Of a stretch of DNA of 64,000 nucleotides, positions 38,520-46,440 are shown one piece after another. The first letter of the stretch is position 1, and every line of letters begins with the position of its first letter. The notes beneath the pieces were generated by a model that made no database searches, was not told where the DNA came from, and was given only the letters and a program-made list of their open reading frames with translations. The position numbers and the translations under genes were made by a program. Source of the stretch: M3007 sp046160625 (GTDB lineage Bacteria > Bacteroidota > Bacteroidia > Chitinophagales > Saprospiraceae); assembly GCA_046160625.1 (NCBI GenBank), contig JBJXGZ010000118.1, positions 1 through 64,000 on the forward strand, given 5' to 3'.

Positions 38520-39065
38520 TCAAAATATCTCCTTCCCAGCAAACTTAGTCAGCCCGCCTGTGATTTTAGCACCCAGCTCCAGCGCAAACGCGTACTGTTT
38601 GTACTTGCGTTTAAATTTAGGGCCCAGGTCTATAAGATCCCGGATGTAGGGTTTTTGAACAGTACGCACCCCGAGCGCGATTTTGTCTATCGTGCCGAGG
38701 CTTCCCTGCCATTTTTCAGATTCACGCAGGATTTTCTCCATCGAAGCGCGATTCTGGTCGTGGTATTTTTTTACGTACTTCACTCCTTTCACCGGGTCAA
38801 TGAACTTGAGGTCTTCGTGCATGAACTTTACATAGTCCTGTACGAGACCATCGAGTTTTTGCTCGGCAGGTAAATTGCTGTTGGCCAAACGGCTGAGTTC
38901 TTTTTGGTGCGCAGAGAGCCATCGGTTTTGTTTGAAAGATGCGCAGTTGGAAAGCAGCAGTATCAGGCAAATTGGCACGAGAATGCCCGCCTTCGCGCTG
39001 CCCGCCTTCGCGCTGCCCGCCTTCGCGCTGCGCGCTATGGCGGGTAAAAATACTAGATTTTTCAT
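38520..39065 (-). CDS. Lipoprotein with a repeat inserted in its signal peptide
   Basis: With the ATG at 39065 (MKNLVFLP) the product has 181 residues. A lipobox-like LLLSNC places the lipidated cysteine at about residue 41, unusually far in. The excess is an in-frame insertion of Ala/Lys/Gly/Ser, with SAKAG three times, translated from a 15-bp tandem repeat. Without it the leader would be MKNLVFLP joined to LVPICLILLLSNC, a normal length. The mature part (about 140 residues) is helical with KFMHEDLKFIDPVKGVKYVKKY; I do not recognise it. Confidence 0.75.
   Translation of the reverse strand: MKNLVFLPAIARSAKAGSAKAGSAKAGILVPICLILLLSNCASFKQNRWLSAHQKELSRLANSNLPAEQKLDGLVQDYVKFMHEDLKFIDPVKGVKYVKKYHDQNRASMEKILRESEKWQGSLGTIDKIALGVRTVQKPYIRDLIDLGPKFKRKYKQYAFALELGAKITGGLTKFAGKEIF
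38986..39044. repeat. 15-bp GC-rich repeat (three copies) plus inverted half
   Basis: CCCGCCTTCGCGCTG occurs three times in tandem (38986-39030), followed by CGCGCTATGGCGGG. The outer CCCGCC and GGCGGG can pair, giving a hairpin similar in outline to those at 31801 and 57374. Each unit equals five codons, so the lipoprotein frame is kept. Confidence 0.85.
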
Positions 39066-39070
39066 AGGGA

Positions 39071-39078
39071 CAAATGTA
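39071..39078 (-). promoter_or_regulatory. -7 box of the lipoprotein gene
   Basis: TACATTTG on the minus strand matches TAnnTTTG and ends 5 bp before the ATG. It directly follows the T-tract of the upstream terminator, implying a leaderless or nearly leaderless transcript. Confidence 0.45.
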
Positions 39079-39080
39079 AA

Positions 39081-39114
39081 AAAGCCCACGAAGCTCTTTT
39101 GCTTCGCGGGCTTT
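39081..39114 (-). terminator. Intrinsic terminator downstream of the T9SS-substrate gene
   Basis: A 14-bp stem (39081-39094 with 39101-39114, one G-U-type mismatch, loop TCTTTT on the plus strand) is followed on the minus strand by a T-run. It lies 178 bp beyond the stop of the T9SS-substrate gene and just before the lipoprotein gene. Confidence 0.8.
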
Positions 39115-39178
39115 GGATATGTTTCATGAATGAATAATCGTTGGATTGGGATGGCCTGTATCTATAATGAGAACAATT

Positions 39179-39291
39179 GGATTAATGTGGTCAATGTGGC
39201 AATGCGTGAAAATGGCCTTGGATTAAATGGAATGTATAAAAAATCGGTTGTGGTTAAGGCACATTGACCACATTCTTCACATTGACCACAT
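39179..39291. repeat. AATGTGGTCAATGTGG repeat, direct and inverted
   Basis: The word that forms the 31591-31648 repeat appears here near 39183 and, as its reverse complement in two copies (CACATTGACCACATT), near 39260-39290, abutting the stop of the T9SS-substrate gene. The arms can form an imperfect hairpin. Confidence 0.75.
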
Positions 39292-42204
39292 TTAATTAAC
39301 GATTATTTTCCCGGAGGCTACCAACTTGCCGTCAGCGGCAAGTTGGTAGATAAATTTTCCTGCCGGGATTTGTTGCCGGAGCAATCGGAATTCGGAATGA
39401 TCAAAAAATTGATTAAAAATTAATCGGCCTTGGATATCGTACAGCAGAAGGGCATAGGACTTAGCATGAATGCCTTCTACTTTGAAATTGACGCTTTCGG
39501 TGGCGGGATTGGGGAATACCTTCACATCCGCCCCTTCCACATATACTTCTTTCGTATCGGTAATAATTATGAAACTGTCGCAAACGGTGTGATAGGTTGT
39601 ATTGCTAAACACCGGTGCATTGAAATCAAAGTAGATGGCGGCGCTATTAAAGATCGTCGTTTCGCATGGCAAGTCCAATTTTTGAGACACGCGAAACTTT
39701 ACGAAACCTTCACTTGGCGCACCGCCACCGGGGAGGAGATTAAGGTTAGAAAGGGTGAACTCCACGATGCCACCGCCCAAGATGTCAAACTGGTAGTGAT
39801 GGCTCGCAGCGCCCGGGTACACCGTTGCCGGGTCCAGCGCAGCAGAGAGGGTGTCGCGGATAACGACCTGCTGCACTGTGTCGGCGCCAGTGTTCTGAAA
39901 TTGGATTACAAAGTCCAAATCGGTTTGTGGACTGACGTAATGAGGCACGTCATAGCCTTTAGGATGGCCTCTTTTTAAATACAAAGGATTAAAATCGGAA
40001 TCGTTGCTCTCTTGGCAGTCGCTTTCGATAAAGGCGTCTGCGTCGTCTTCTGGGAACATCGTATAAAAACCAATCGATGCTTCGTTTGTGCTGGTATCTG
40101 TCAGGCAGCCTTCCACCGCAGCGGTGGGATAGCTGGTGCCCGGGTAGCCGGGACTTTGTTCGGCGATGATGCGGAAAGTGCCGCCTGTGGCCACGGTTGC
40201 CCACACTACCTGACTTTGGCCTGCATCAAGGTCAAATTTGTAATCGGGGCTACCGGGAGGTGTAAGCATAATGATATCTTCTGTGATCACATATCCCAAT
40301 GGTTCGCTCATATTTCCAAGGCCAATATTCTCCACTTGCATTTTGACGGAGTCATTCTCGCAAAAAGCTTTGGCAGCGATGATTGCCCCGTCCCAACCTG
40401 TATTATTCCCACAAGAATCAATGGGGGTTATTAGCGCGGTCACACAATGCGCCTGACCGGTCTGGGTATCGTCACAATTGAGGAATGCAGTTACAGTAAA
40501 ATCGCCACAATCGCCATTGTTTACGGTACCAAGATCGAACAAGTAAACATTATTACCTTGGGGTATAGCCGTAATAGAACTGGCCGTGAGCGTCAGGAAA
40601 GGATCGAGTGTAACTTCTACTTTGGTTTCGAGCGAAGGTACTGTCCCGGAATTGCAATATCGGATGCTGTAGGTATTGTCGACGCAACGGCGAAGCACTG
40701 GAGTCATCACATCCACCTCGTTGCGTGGGCAATCAAACAGGGTACGTGCAGGTACGTCTACGTAAACAGTATCGTAAAAATTCGGCACATGAATACTCAG
40801 CACGGTATCACAAGATTTCCAGTAGGGGTTTGGCGGGAAAAGAACCAAATTGTAGACGCCAGTATCCACTTCTATCTTCAAATCGCCATTGGCATTGGCG
40901 ACAGTGTAGAGCGTGTCGGATGGGCTTTCAACCTTTACGACCCAATTGCGAAGCCCCGGTTCGTCCAGATCTTTTTGGCAGTTGGCGTTGAAATCGCGAA
41001 AAATGTTGGCTTGAATGTAGCTGGTAAGTACCGTGCAATTTTCGTCGGCCTTGACCAAGTAAGCATAAGATTCTCCAAAGGGGCCAACAAACTGCTCGGT
41101 AGAACCGGCGATGACTGCGCCACCGCGCACAGGAACCAAAGCAAAACCTGCATCCGGGCCGCCACGGCCTACTACTGCCTCGCAAACAACCGTCCCGTTA
41201 GCATCCAGTTTGAGCAGTACTACATTGTCAAGATTATTAACGCTACTGCGGTATCCTGTTGCAAAAAAATGAGCGCCTGAGGAGGCCAAAGCATAGAAAT
41301 TGTCACTAGGGAACAGCTTTTGCCAAATGGGCGTAAGGCTGCCGTTCTCGTCAATTTTCAACAAAAAGCCTTGTGCCATCGGACTGTCTGCCTTCGTAAT
41401 GCCGGCTAGAACAAATGACCCATCTACGGTGCGAGTTACTGAACGAGCCTCATCATCCTGCGCATTTCCGAGAGCACCTGTCAGAGAATATTTGTTGTTC
41501 CAAATCAGAACTCCGCTCGCGTTGATGCGCAATGCCAGCACATCCTTGTCATCTACTGCTGAAAGCGTAGCTTTTGATTCTCCAGCAATAACAAAATCGC
41601 CATTTGGGATGGCCAGTATCGAATGCCCCCTCCGACGGTACTCCTGCTGGCCATAGGTGTTGAACCAAACCAGATTCCCTTCGGAGTCGGTTTTAAGGGC
41701 AAAAATATTTTCTTTAGTATTTCCAGTATAGGATTGGAAGCCAGTGAGGACAAGGCTTCCATCTGCAAGTTCTTTCATTGCGCGGGCTTCGTCGTCAAAG
41801 CTTCCTCCAAAAGTCCTATCCCACAATTTGTTGCCAAAAGCATCCGTCTTCAACAAGTAAATATCCCGATCCGCCGGGCCTGTCGCATCTTCATCCACAT
41901 AACCAGCAATGACATATCCGGTGTCTTTGGTAGCCACCACAGCAAACGCTTCCGCAGTAGACCCCGCACCAGCAGCAGCTATTTGTTTGCTCCACTGTAG
42001 TTTTCCATCAACATCTGTTTTTATCAGGAAAATGAAGTTGTTGCTATTGTAATAGCCTCCGATAATATACCCACCATCAGGAGTAGGCGCAAGGCTACGG
42101 GCGGCATCCTGTCCGCTGCCGCCATAAATACGTTCCCACCCTTGGCCGTTTGTTTGGGCAACAGACAGCAACAGTAGGGTGAGTATATACAGGTACTTTT
42201 GCAT
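39292..42204 (-). CDS. Secreted T9SS substrate with repeat propeller and sorting domain
   Basis: Starting at the ATG at 42204 (MQKYLYILTLLLLSVAQTNGQ) gives 970 residues with a clean signal peptide; the longer frame lacks one at its start. Residues 25-430 contain repeated blades of the type DGGYIIGGY, FLIKTDVDGKLQWSK and ADGSLVLTGF, as in delta-60-like propellers. An SdrD-B-like module follows (ANIFRDFNANCQKDLDEPGL), then DUF11-like beta-sandwich domains. The last 80 residues (VKVFPNPATESVNFKV to ASGKIIVN) are a type A T9SS sorting domain, which directs export and surface attachment. It is probably an adhesin or matrix protein; there is no enzyme motif. Confidence 0.92.
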   Translation of the reverse strand: MQKYLYILTLLLLSVAQTNGQGWERIYGGSGQDAARSLAPTPDGGYIIGGYYNSNNFIFLIKTDVDGKLQWSKQIAAAGAGSTAEAFAVVATKDTGYVIAGYVDEDATGPADRDIYLLKTDAFGNKLWDRTFGGSFDDEARAMKELADGSLVLTGFQSYTGNTKENIFALKTDSEGNLVWFNTYGQQEYRRRGHSILAIPNGDFVIAGESKATLSAVDDKDVLALRINASGVLIWNNKYSLTGALGNAQDDEARSVTRTVDGSFVLAGITKADSPMAQGFLLKIDENGSLTPIWQKLFPSDNFYALASSGAHFFATGYRSSVNNLDNVVLLKLDANGTVVCEAVVGRGGPDAGFALVPVRGGAVIAGSTEQFVGPFGESYAYLVKADENCTVLTSYIQANIFRDFNANCQKDLDEPGLRNWVVKVESPSDTLYTVANANGDLKIEVDTGVYNLVLFPPNPYWKSCDTVLSIHVPNFYDTVYVDVPARTLFDCPRNEVDVMTPVLRRCVDNTYSIRYCNSGTVPSLETKVEVTLDPFLTLTASSITAIPQGNNVYLFDLGTVNNGDCGDFTVTAFLNCDDTQTGQAHCVTALITPIDSCGNNTGWDGAIIAAKAFCENDSVKMQVENIGLGNMSEPLGYVITEDIIMLTPPGSPDYKFDLDAGQSQVVWATVATGGTFRIIAEQSPGYPGTSYPTAAVEGCLTDTSTNEASIGFYTMFPEDDADAFIESDCQESNDSDFNPLYLKRGHPKGYDVPHYVSPQTDLDFVIQFQNTGADTVQQVVIRDTLSAALDPATVYPGAASHHYQFDILGGGIVEFTLSNLNLLPGGGAPSEGFVKFRVSQKLDLPCETTIFNSAAIYFDFNAPVFSNTTYHTVCDSFIIITDTKEVYVEGADVKVFPNPATESVNFKVEGIHAKSYALLLYDIQGRLIFNQFFDHSEFRLLRQQIPAGKFIYQLAADGKLVASGKIIVN

Positions 42205-42507
42205 GATGGTTTGGATTACTGGTCGGAGGAAATTCCTTTCGACAGTACAAAAGTGCAGGGAAGGGGCGGGCGTGTTAAAGACAAAAATTTGCATTTGTTG
42301 AATACTTTTTTGTGATTGTTCTATCTTGTGGCCTTGAAGCTTACAATGTTGAATTGAGCCATATTTTGCAATATTATGGCTTAATTGCTGATTAAACAGG
42401 CTTTAAATCTTGTTTGACTTGTTAAAAAACACCGCCAAGGTTAAAAAAAACCTCAATAATTAAAACAAAATACAATCATTTTGTTGAACAAATAACTTGA
42501 AAAAAAT

Positions 42508-43917
42508 ATGCAAAAAAGCGTTTTGACTGAAATCGTCCGCGCTCTTGAAAAGAAGGAGATTCGGGAGTTGAACAAGTGGCTTCAATCTCCCGCCCACAAC
42601 CAACGGCAGGATGTGATTAAGTTGTTTGACTTTTTGGTAAAAAATCTGCCTAATGGCGACGAAGCCGCGGAAAAGACGAAAGCATGGAAAACTGTTTTCC
42701 CTTCACAGCCTTATGACGATGCATATATGCGGCAGGTAATGTACTTCCTTTTGAAGGCAATTGAAGAGTATTTGGTGTTTGTTGATGTGGCCAATGACCG
42801 GGTACAATATCAACTTGCCTTGTCGCGCATTTATCGAGAACGAAAGCTGGAGAAAGCCCATCGGCAGGCTTATCGTATCGGTCGGGAAAGCCTGAAAGAC
42901 CAACCTTTACGCGACAACTACTTTTTGCGCAACCAGTTTCTTTTTGAACAAGATTACAGCCAATTGACCAATGTGGTTCAAAACGCATCTGCAAACCTTC
43001 AAGAATCGGCAGACGCACTGGAAAAGTGGTTTTTAGCGGAAAAACTCCACATCGCTTATGCCATGCTTGCGCACCGTTCAGTGTACAAAACAGCTACCTA
43101 CGATGATGGGTTGCTTAGTGAGGTTTTGAAATATTGTGAAGACAAAACCATGTTGGAAGAACCTGCAATTGCTGTGTATTACTATGCTTATCAAGCCCTA
43201 ACAAACCCTTCGGAAGAATCCTTCTTTGACAAATTGGAAAGCCTTATACATCATCAAGAAGGTCGTTTCACGCTCTCTGAATTCCGAACACTATATGTAG
43301 CCGCTATCAACTATTGTGTGCCGAAAATAAACCAAGGGCGACTTGAATTTTCCAGAAGGGCTTTTGACCTGTATCGAAAAGGGCTTGAATCTAAAGTTCT
43401 TTTAGAAAATGATGTTGTATCACGCTACACTTTTGGGAATGCCGTGGGCGCTGCATTGCGCTTGAGAGAATTCGGCTGGGCAGAAAAATTTATCGAAGAC
43501 TTCCAACACCACCTTGACGAGAAAGAGCGCAACAGCATCGTTAACTTCAACCAATCAAGGGTGTTTTTTGAAAAAGGAGACTACGCTCAGGCGCAACGGC
43601 TTCTCAGGCAATTCGAATACGATGATGTACACCTGAACATCATCGCCAAGACAATGCTCCTAAAGATCTATTTCGAAACCGATGAGTACGACGCTTTTGA
43701 GTCACTGCTCGAAAGCCTGCGCACCTACCTGCAGCGAAAGGCAGCACTTGATGCCACCCGCAAAGCCTCCTACAAAAACATGATCAGCCTGATGAAAAAG
43801 CTCTTGCAACTCAACATCTTCTCCAAGGCCCAAAAAGAAACCTTCCGCGAACTAGTACAAAAAACCAACCCCCTTGCAGAAAGGGATTGGTTCTTGAAAC
43901 AGTTGGAAAGAAAGTAG
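42508..43917 (+). CDS. Helical-repeat (TPR-like) hypothetical protein
   Basis: This 469-residue soluble protein has no signal peptide. It is all helical, beginning MQKSVLTEIVRALEKKEI and continuing with paired helices such as AQRLLRQFEYDDVHLNIIAKTML cut into AQRLLRQFEYD and IAKTMLLKIYFET. It has no catalytic motif. Its length, style and lack of partners resemble the protein at 13096-14607. A scaffold role is only a guess from the fold. The upstream 300 bp are AT-rich, with TTTG words but no convincing complete promoter. Confidence 0.85.
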   Translation: MQKSVLTEIVRALEKKEIRELNKWLQSPAHNQRQDVIKLFDFLVKNLPNGDEAAEKTKAWKTVFPSQPYDDAYMRQVMYFLLKAIEEYLVFVDVANDRVQYQLALSRIYRERKLEKAHRQAYRIGRESLKDQPLRDNYFLRNQFLFEQDYSQLTNVVQNASANLQESADALEKWFLAEKLHIAYAMLAHRSVYKTATYDDGLLSEVLKYCEDKTMLEEPAIAVYYYAYQALTNPSEESFFDKLESLIHHQEGRFTLSEFRTLYVAAINYCVPKINQGRLEFSRRAFDLYRKGLESKVLLENDVVSRYTFGNAVGAALRLREFGWAEKFIEDFQHHLDEKERNSIVNFNQSRVFFEKGDYAQAQRLLRQFEYDDVHLNIIAKTMLLKIYFETDEYDAFESLLESLRTYLQRKAALDATRKASYKNMISLMKKLLQLNIFSKAQKETFRELVQKTNPLAERDWFLKQLERK

Positions 43918-44220
43918 AAAAGATTTTTACGCCATTTTTCACCAAATGCCCACTTCGCGCTCAAGGCGAATGACCTTTTCAAGTTCAATTTTTGACTATT
44001 TTTTCAGATAAAACCACTTTGCAAGATACCCGACAAATTTTTTTTCAAAAAATATTACTTATTTTTCATGCAAAAAATTCAACAAACCTAACATTTATTA
44101 AAATATGGAGCCGTTAATTTTTACAAAAAACCATCATTTATTACTAAAATTCTTAAGAAAAAATCATTTTTTACGTAAATCGGCAGTCTTAAAAATTTCA
44201 ACAAACCCAATTTTATGTCT

Positions 44221-44251
44221 TTTGCATGTGGTGTGACTTGTCGCACTTTTG
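44221..44251 (+). promoter_or_regulatory. Promoter of the candidate small RNA
   Basis: TTTG (44221-44224), a 19-bp spacer and CACTTTTG (44244-44251) fit the Bacteroidota -33/-7 pattern except for C in place of T at the first -7 position. Transcription would begin near 44257. Confidence 0.55.
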
Positions 44252-44256
44252 TACTG

Positions 44257-44384
44257 TCAATAAGAACAAACGGTAGTTAAAGAGAAACAAGCGGCTGAAA
44301 TTATTGACCACTGGTTCTGAAACTTTTCATGAGATTATATACGGGAAATCCGAACGCGGCGCAAACGAGCGCCGCGTTTTTTTT
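44257..44384 (+). ncRNA. Candidate small RNA (about 125 nt)
   Basis: The stretch 43918-44464 lacks a convincing gene. Within it a promoter-like pair (44221-44251) is followed, about 100 bp later, by an excellent intrinsic terminator. No coding gene lies between: the only ATG (44329) would read through the terminator itself and has no ribosome-binding site. The region between is less AT-rich than its flanks. No known RNA family is recognised by eye. Confidence 0.5.
44353..44384 (+). terminator. Strong intrinsic terminator
   Basis: AACGCGGCGC (44353-44362) pairs perfectly with GCGCCGCGTT (44369-44378) around AAACGA and is followed by a T-run to 44384. No annotated gene ends nearby on the plus strand (the nearest stop is 435 bp upstream), which supports a separate short transcript. 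Confidence 0.9.
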
Positions 44385-44405
44385 ATGCCTATCCCAATGG
44401 TGGAT

Positions 44406-44460
44406 ACTGATAGTCTCACTTCGAGTAACTGATAGTCTCACTTGAAGTGAGACTATCAGT
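44406..44460. repeat. CTGATAGTCTCACTT repeat, two direct and one inverted copy
   Basis: ACTGATAGTCTCACTT is present at 44406-44421 and 44428-44443, and as a perfect inverse at 44445-44460, giving a 16-bp hairpin with a one-base loop. It lies 4 bp beyond the stop of the phosphatase gene, where it could protect or end that mRNA. Confidence 0.88.
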
Positions 44461-44464
44461 CGCT

Positions 44465-46114
44465 TCACCGCATCAACTCCTCAATAACTTTCCCAGTCGT
44501 AGCATTCGGTTCCATGATTCTCAACATAGCCGCCAGCGTTGGCGCAATGTCAGTAATGCTCACAGGCCTGTAAGTCAGACCTTGCTTCACGCGCCAGCCG
44601 TACCATACCAGCGGAACGTGGGTATCATAGGCGTACTGCGAACCGTGCGTAGTGCCCCCTTTCCCAAAAACTTTATCGTCTGCGTGCCAGGCAGGGTCTA
44701 GCACGTAAAGGATATCACCTGAACGGCGTGGATGGATGCCCCTACGTAACTCTGAAACGAATGGGTATTCGGGAGGCAACAGCTCAAGCTCCTGGCGTGT
44801 AACAACATCGTACACCCCCGGCATACTACGCAATTGATCGCTGATGACATGCGCCACATCCTCAGGCTTTAGGTCAAAATCTGTCAGCGCGTCCCAATTG
44901 AGCCAAATCTGTTGGTTTTCAATGGCTTGGATAAAATCTCCATTCAGCCCAAATACCGTTGAGAGCGACTTTTCCAACAAATCTTCCAACTTGCTTTCTG
45001 CAAAAACGCCTGCAGGTATACGCAGCTGGTTCATATGCACTGGTGTTTCGGCCCCCCCATGGTCAGCAGTGAGAAATATCAGCACATTGTTTTTGCCAAA
45101 ATTTTTGTCCAAAAATTCAAAAAAGCGCGCCAGTTCAAGATCCATTCGCACGTACATGTCTTCCGTTTCCTGCGCGTGGATTCCAAACTGGTGGGCACAA
45201 TAGTCTGTTGCAGAATAACTAAGGCATAGAAAATCAGGCCACTCGTCTGCACCCAGTTCCATACCTTCAATGGTTTTCATAGCAAAATCGGTAACGAGTG
45301 TGTTGCCATAAGGGGTGTAGCGCAATAATCCATAGTTGTCGCTTGCCCGTGCTGTAGCGAAATCATGCGGGAATCCCCCTTTGATGCTAGTATAAGTGGC
45401 ATCAAAATTCCAATTCTCAAAACTCTCCGTGGGCGCATGGCCCATTACCCAGGTTTTGTTCAGGAAGGTATCAGGCCATCGGTGTGCGTTATAATCGCGC
45501 ACCCATGGAGGAAGTCCCAGAGAGTCAGGGTAGTAGCTGGAAGTTATCCAGTTTCCGGAAGCGTCATCGAACCAGTAACAAGCGTTCGGTATATGGCCTG
45601 CCGGTAGAATGCCGCCCCGGTCTTTGAGGCACACAGCAGCTACTTTTGAGCGGAAGTTGTTGCTCAGGCGCAGTTCGTCGGTAATGGTACTGGAAAGCAG
45701 GGCGACGGGCGAATGCTGGCCGGTCTTAGGATCGGTTTTGGCGGTACCGCCTATTGTGCGAACAGCCTTGTCGGCAGTGCAGTAGCGTTTGATGCGAAGC
45801 TCGGGATCCCACCAATCGTTGCCGATAATACCATGGAGCGAAGGAGTTGTACCCGTGTAAATGGCGGCGTGGCCAGGACCAGTATAGGTTGGAACAAAGT
45901 TGAAATTCGTGTTTTCGCAGGAAAAACCTCCGTCGAGCAAACGTTTGAATCCGCCAGTACCGTAGTGGCGCTCATAGCGGTAAAGATAGTCGTAGCGCAT
46001 TTGGTCAATTACGATGCCTACTATAATTTTTGGTCTGGAAGGCGTTGTGTTTTGAGCGTTTGCCGCATTTAAAGCAAATAAGATCAGAAGCACAAGCGCA
46101 TTTAAAAGTCTCAT
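44465..46114 (-). CDS. PafA-like alkaline phosphatase/phosphodiesterase
   Basis: The ATG at 46114 (MRLLNALVLLILFALNAANAQ) begins with a signal peptide and gives 549 residues. The frame extends to 46303 only by reading through an intergenic repeat. The alkaline phosphatase superfamily pattern is clear: IVGIVIDQMRYDYL with a metal-binding Asp, PTYTGPGHAAIYTG carrying the Thr nucleophile, LCLSYSATDYCAHQFG, LTADHGG, and a late THGSQYAYDTHVPLVWYG. PafA-type enzymes of Flavobacteria are periplasmic, broad phosphate monoesterases that do not need phosphate starvation for expression. It is a single-gene unit ending in a hairpin repeat. Confidence 0.92.
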   Translation of the reverse strand: MRLLNALVLLILFALNAANAQNTTPSRPKIIVGIVIDQMRYDYLYRYERHYGTGGFKRLLDGGFSCENTNFNFVPTYTGPGHAAIYTGTTPSLHGIIGNDWWDPELRIKRYCTADKAVRTIGGTAKTDPKTGQHSPVALLSSTITDELRLSNNFRSKVAAVCLKDRGGILPAGHIPNACYWFDDASGNWITSSYYPDSLGLPPWVRDYNAHRWPDTFLNKTWVMGHAPTESFENWNFDATYTSIKGGFPHDFATARASDNYGLLRYTPYGNTLVTDFAMKTIEGMELGADEWPDFLCLSYSATDYCAHQFGIHAQETEDMYVRMDLELARFFEFLDKNFGKNNVLIFLTADHGGAETPVHMNQLRIPAGVFAESKLEDLLEKSLSTVFGLNGDFIQAIENQQIWLNWDALTDFDLKPEDVAHVISDQLRSMPGVYDVVTRQELELLPPEYPFVSELRRGIHPRRSGDILYVLDPAWHADDKVFGKGGTTHGSQYAYDTHVPLVWYGWRVKQGLTYRPVSITDIAPTLAAMLRIMEPNATTGKVIEELMR

Positions 46115-46197
46115 AAAGAATGTTTTGTGTGAGTCAAAGGATATTTTAACCATCAATACCGTCGAGCCCCCGTTCCGGATCTCAAAAAGTGTGCGCC

Positions 46198-46290
46198 ATT
46201 CTGAGCGTAGCGAATCCCGAGTGTTCGAGAGGATGCAGAAGGCTTTGTATGTGCAGACTATCTCTTCAGATTCTTCGCTACGCTCAGAAT
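46198..46290. repeat. Inverted repeat ATTCTGAGCGTAGCGAA
   Basis: Arms at 46198-46214 and 46274-46290 (17 bp, perfect) face each other upstream of the phosphatase gene. In one frame the element reads HSERSEESEE, a repeat-derived peptide often seen in false N-terminal extensions. This supports the downstream start chosen for the phosphatase. Confidence 0.88.
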
Positions 46291-46408
46291 GACATGTGTG
46301 CATGGTATGTGTATCTGATACTTAGCAAGATTCAATCCGCCAGAAAATTCGGTACAGATTGAGGGCAAAGGTGGGGAAAAACATGCTTAGGAAAAGCCCT
46401 TCTAATGT

Positions 46409-46416
46409 TACCTTTG
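46409..46416 (+). promoter_or_regulatory. -7 box of the moxR gene
   Basis: TACCTTTG matches TAnnTTTG exactly, 24 bp before the ATG. No clear -33 TTTG is present. Confidence 0.5.
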
Positions 46417-46440
46417 TGCAACGCACCACATTCTGAAAAA

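Noticed and set aside
40447..41280. Plus-strand ORF of 277 codons
   Set aside because: Antisense to the T9SS-substrate gene, which has clear domains; Ile/Val/Tyr-rich shadow composition.
44329..44448. Short ORF overlapping the small RNA terminator
   Set aside because: It would translate the terminator stem and the following repeat, and has no ribosome-binding site.
46115..46303. 63-residue N-terminal extension of the phosphatase
   Set aside because: It is translated from an inverted repeat (HSERSEESEE peptide) and precedes a perfect signal peptide.
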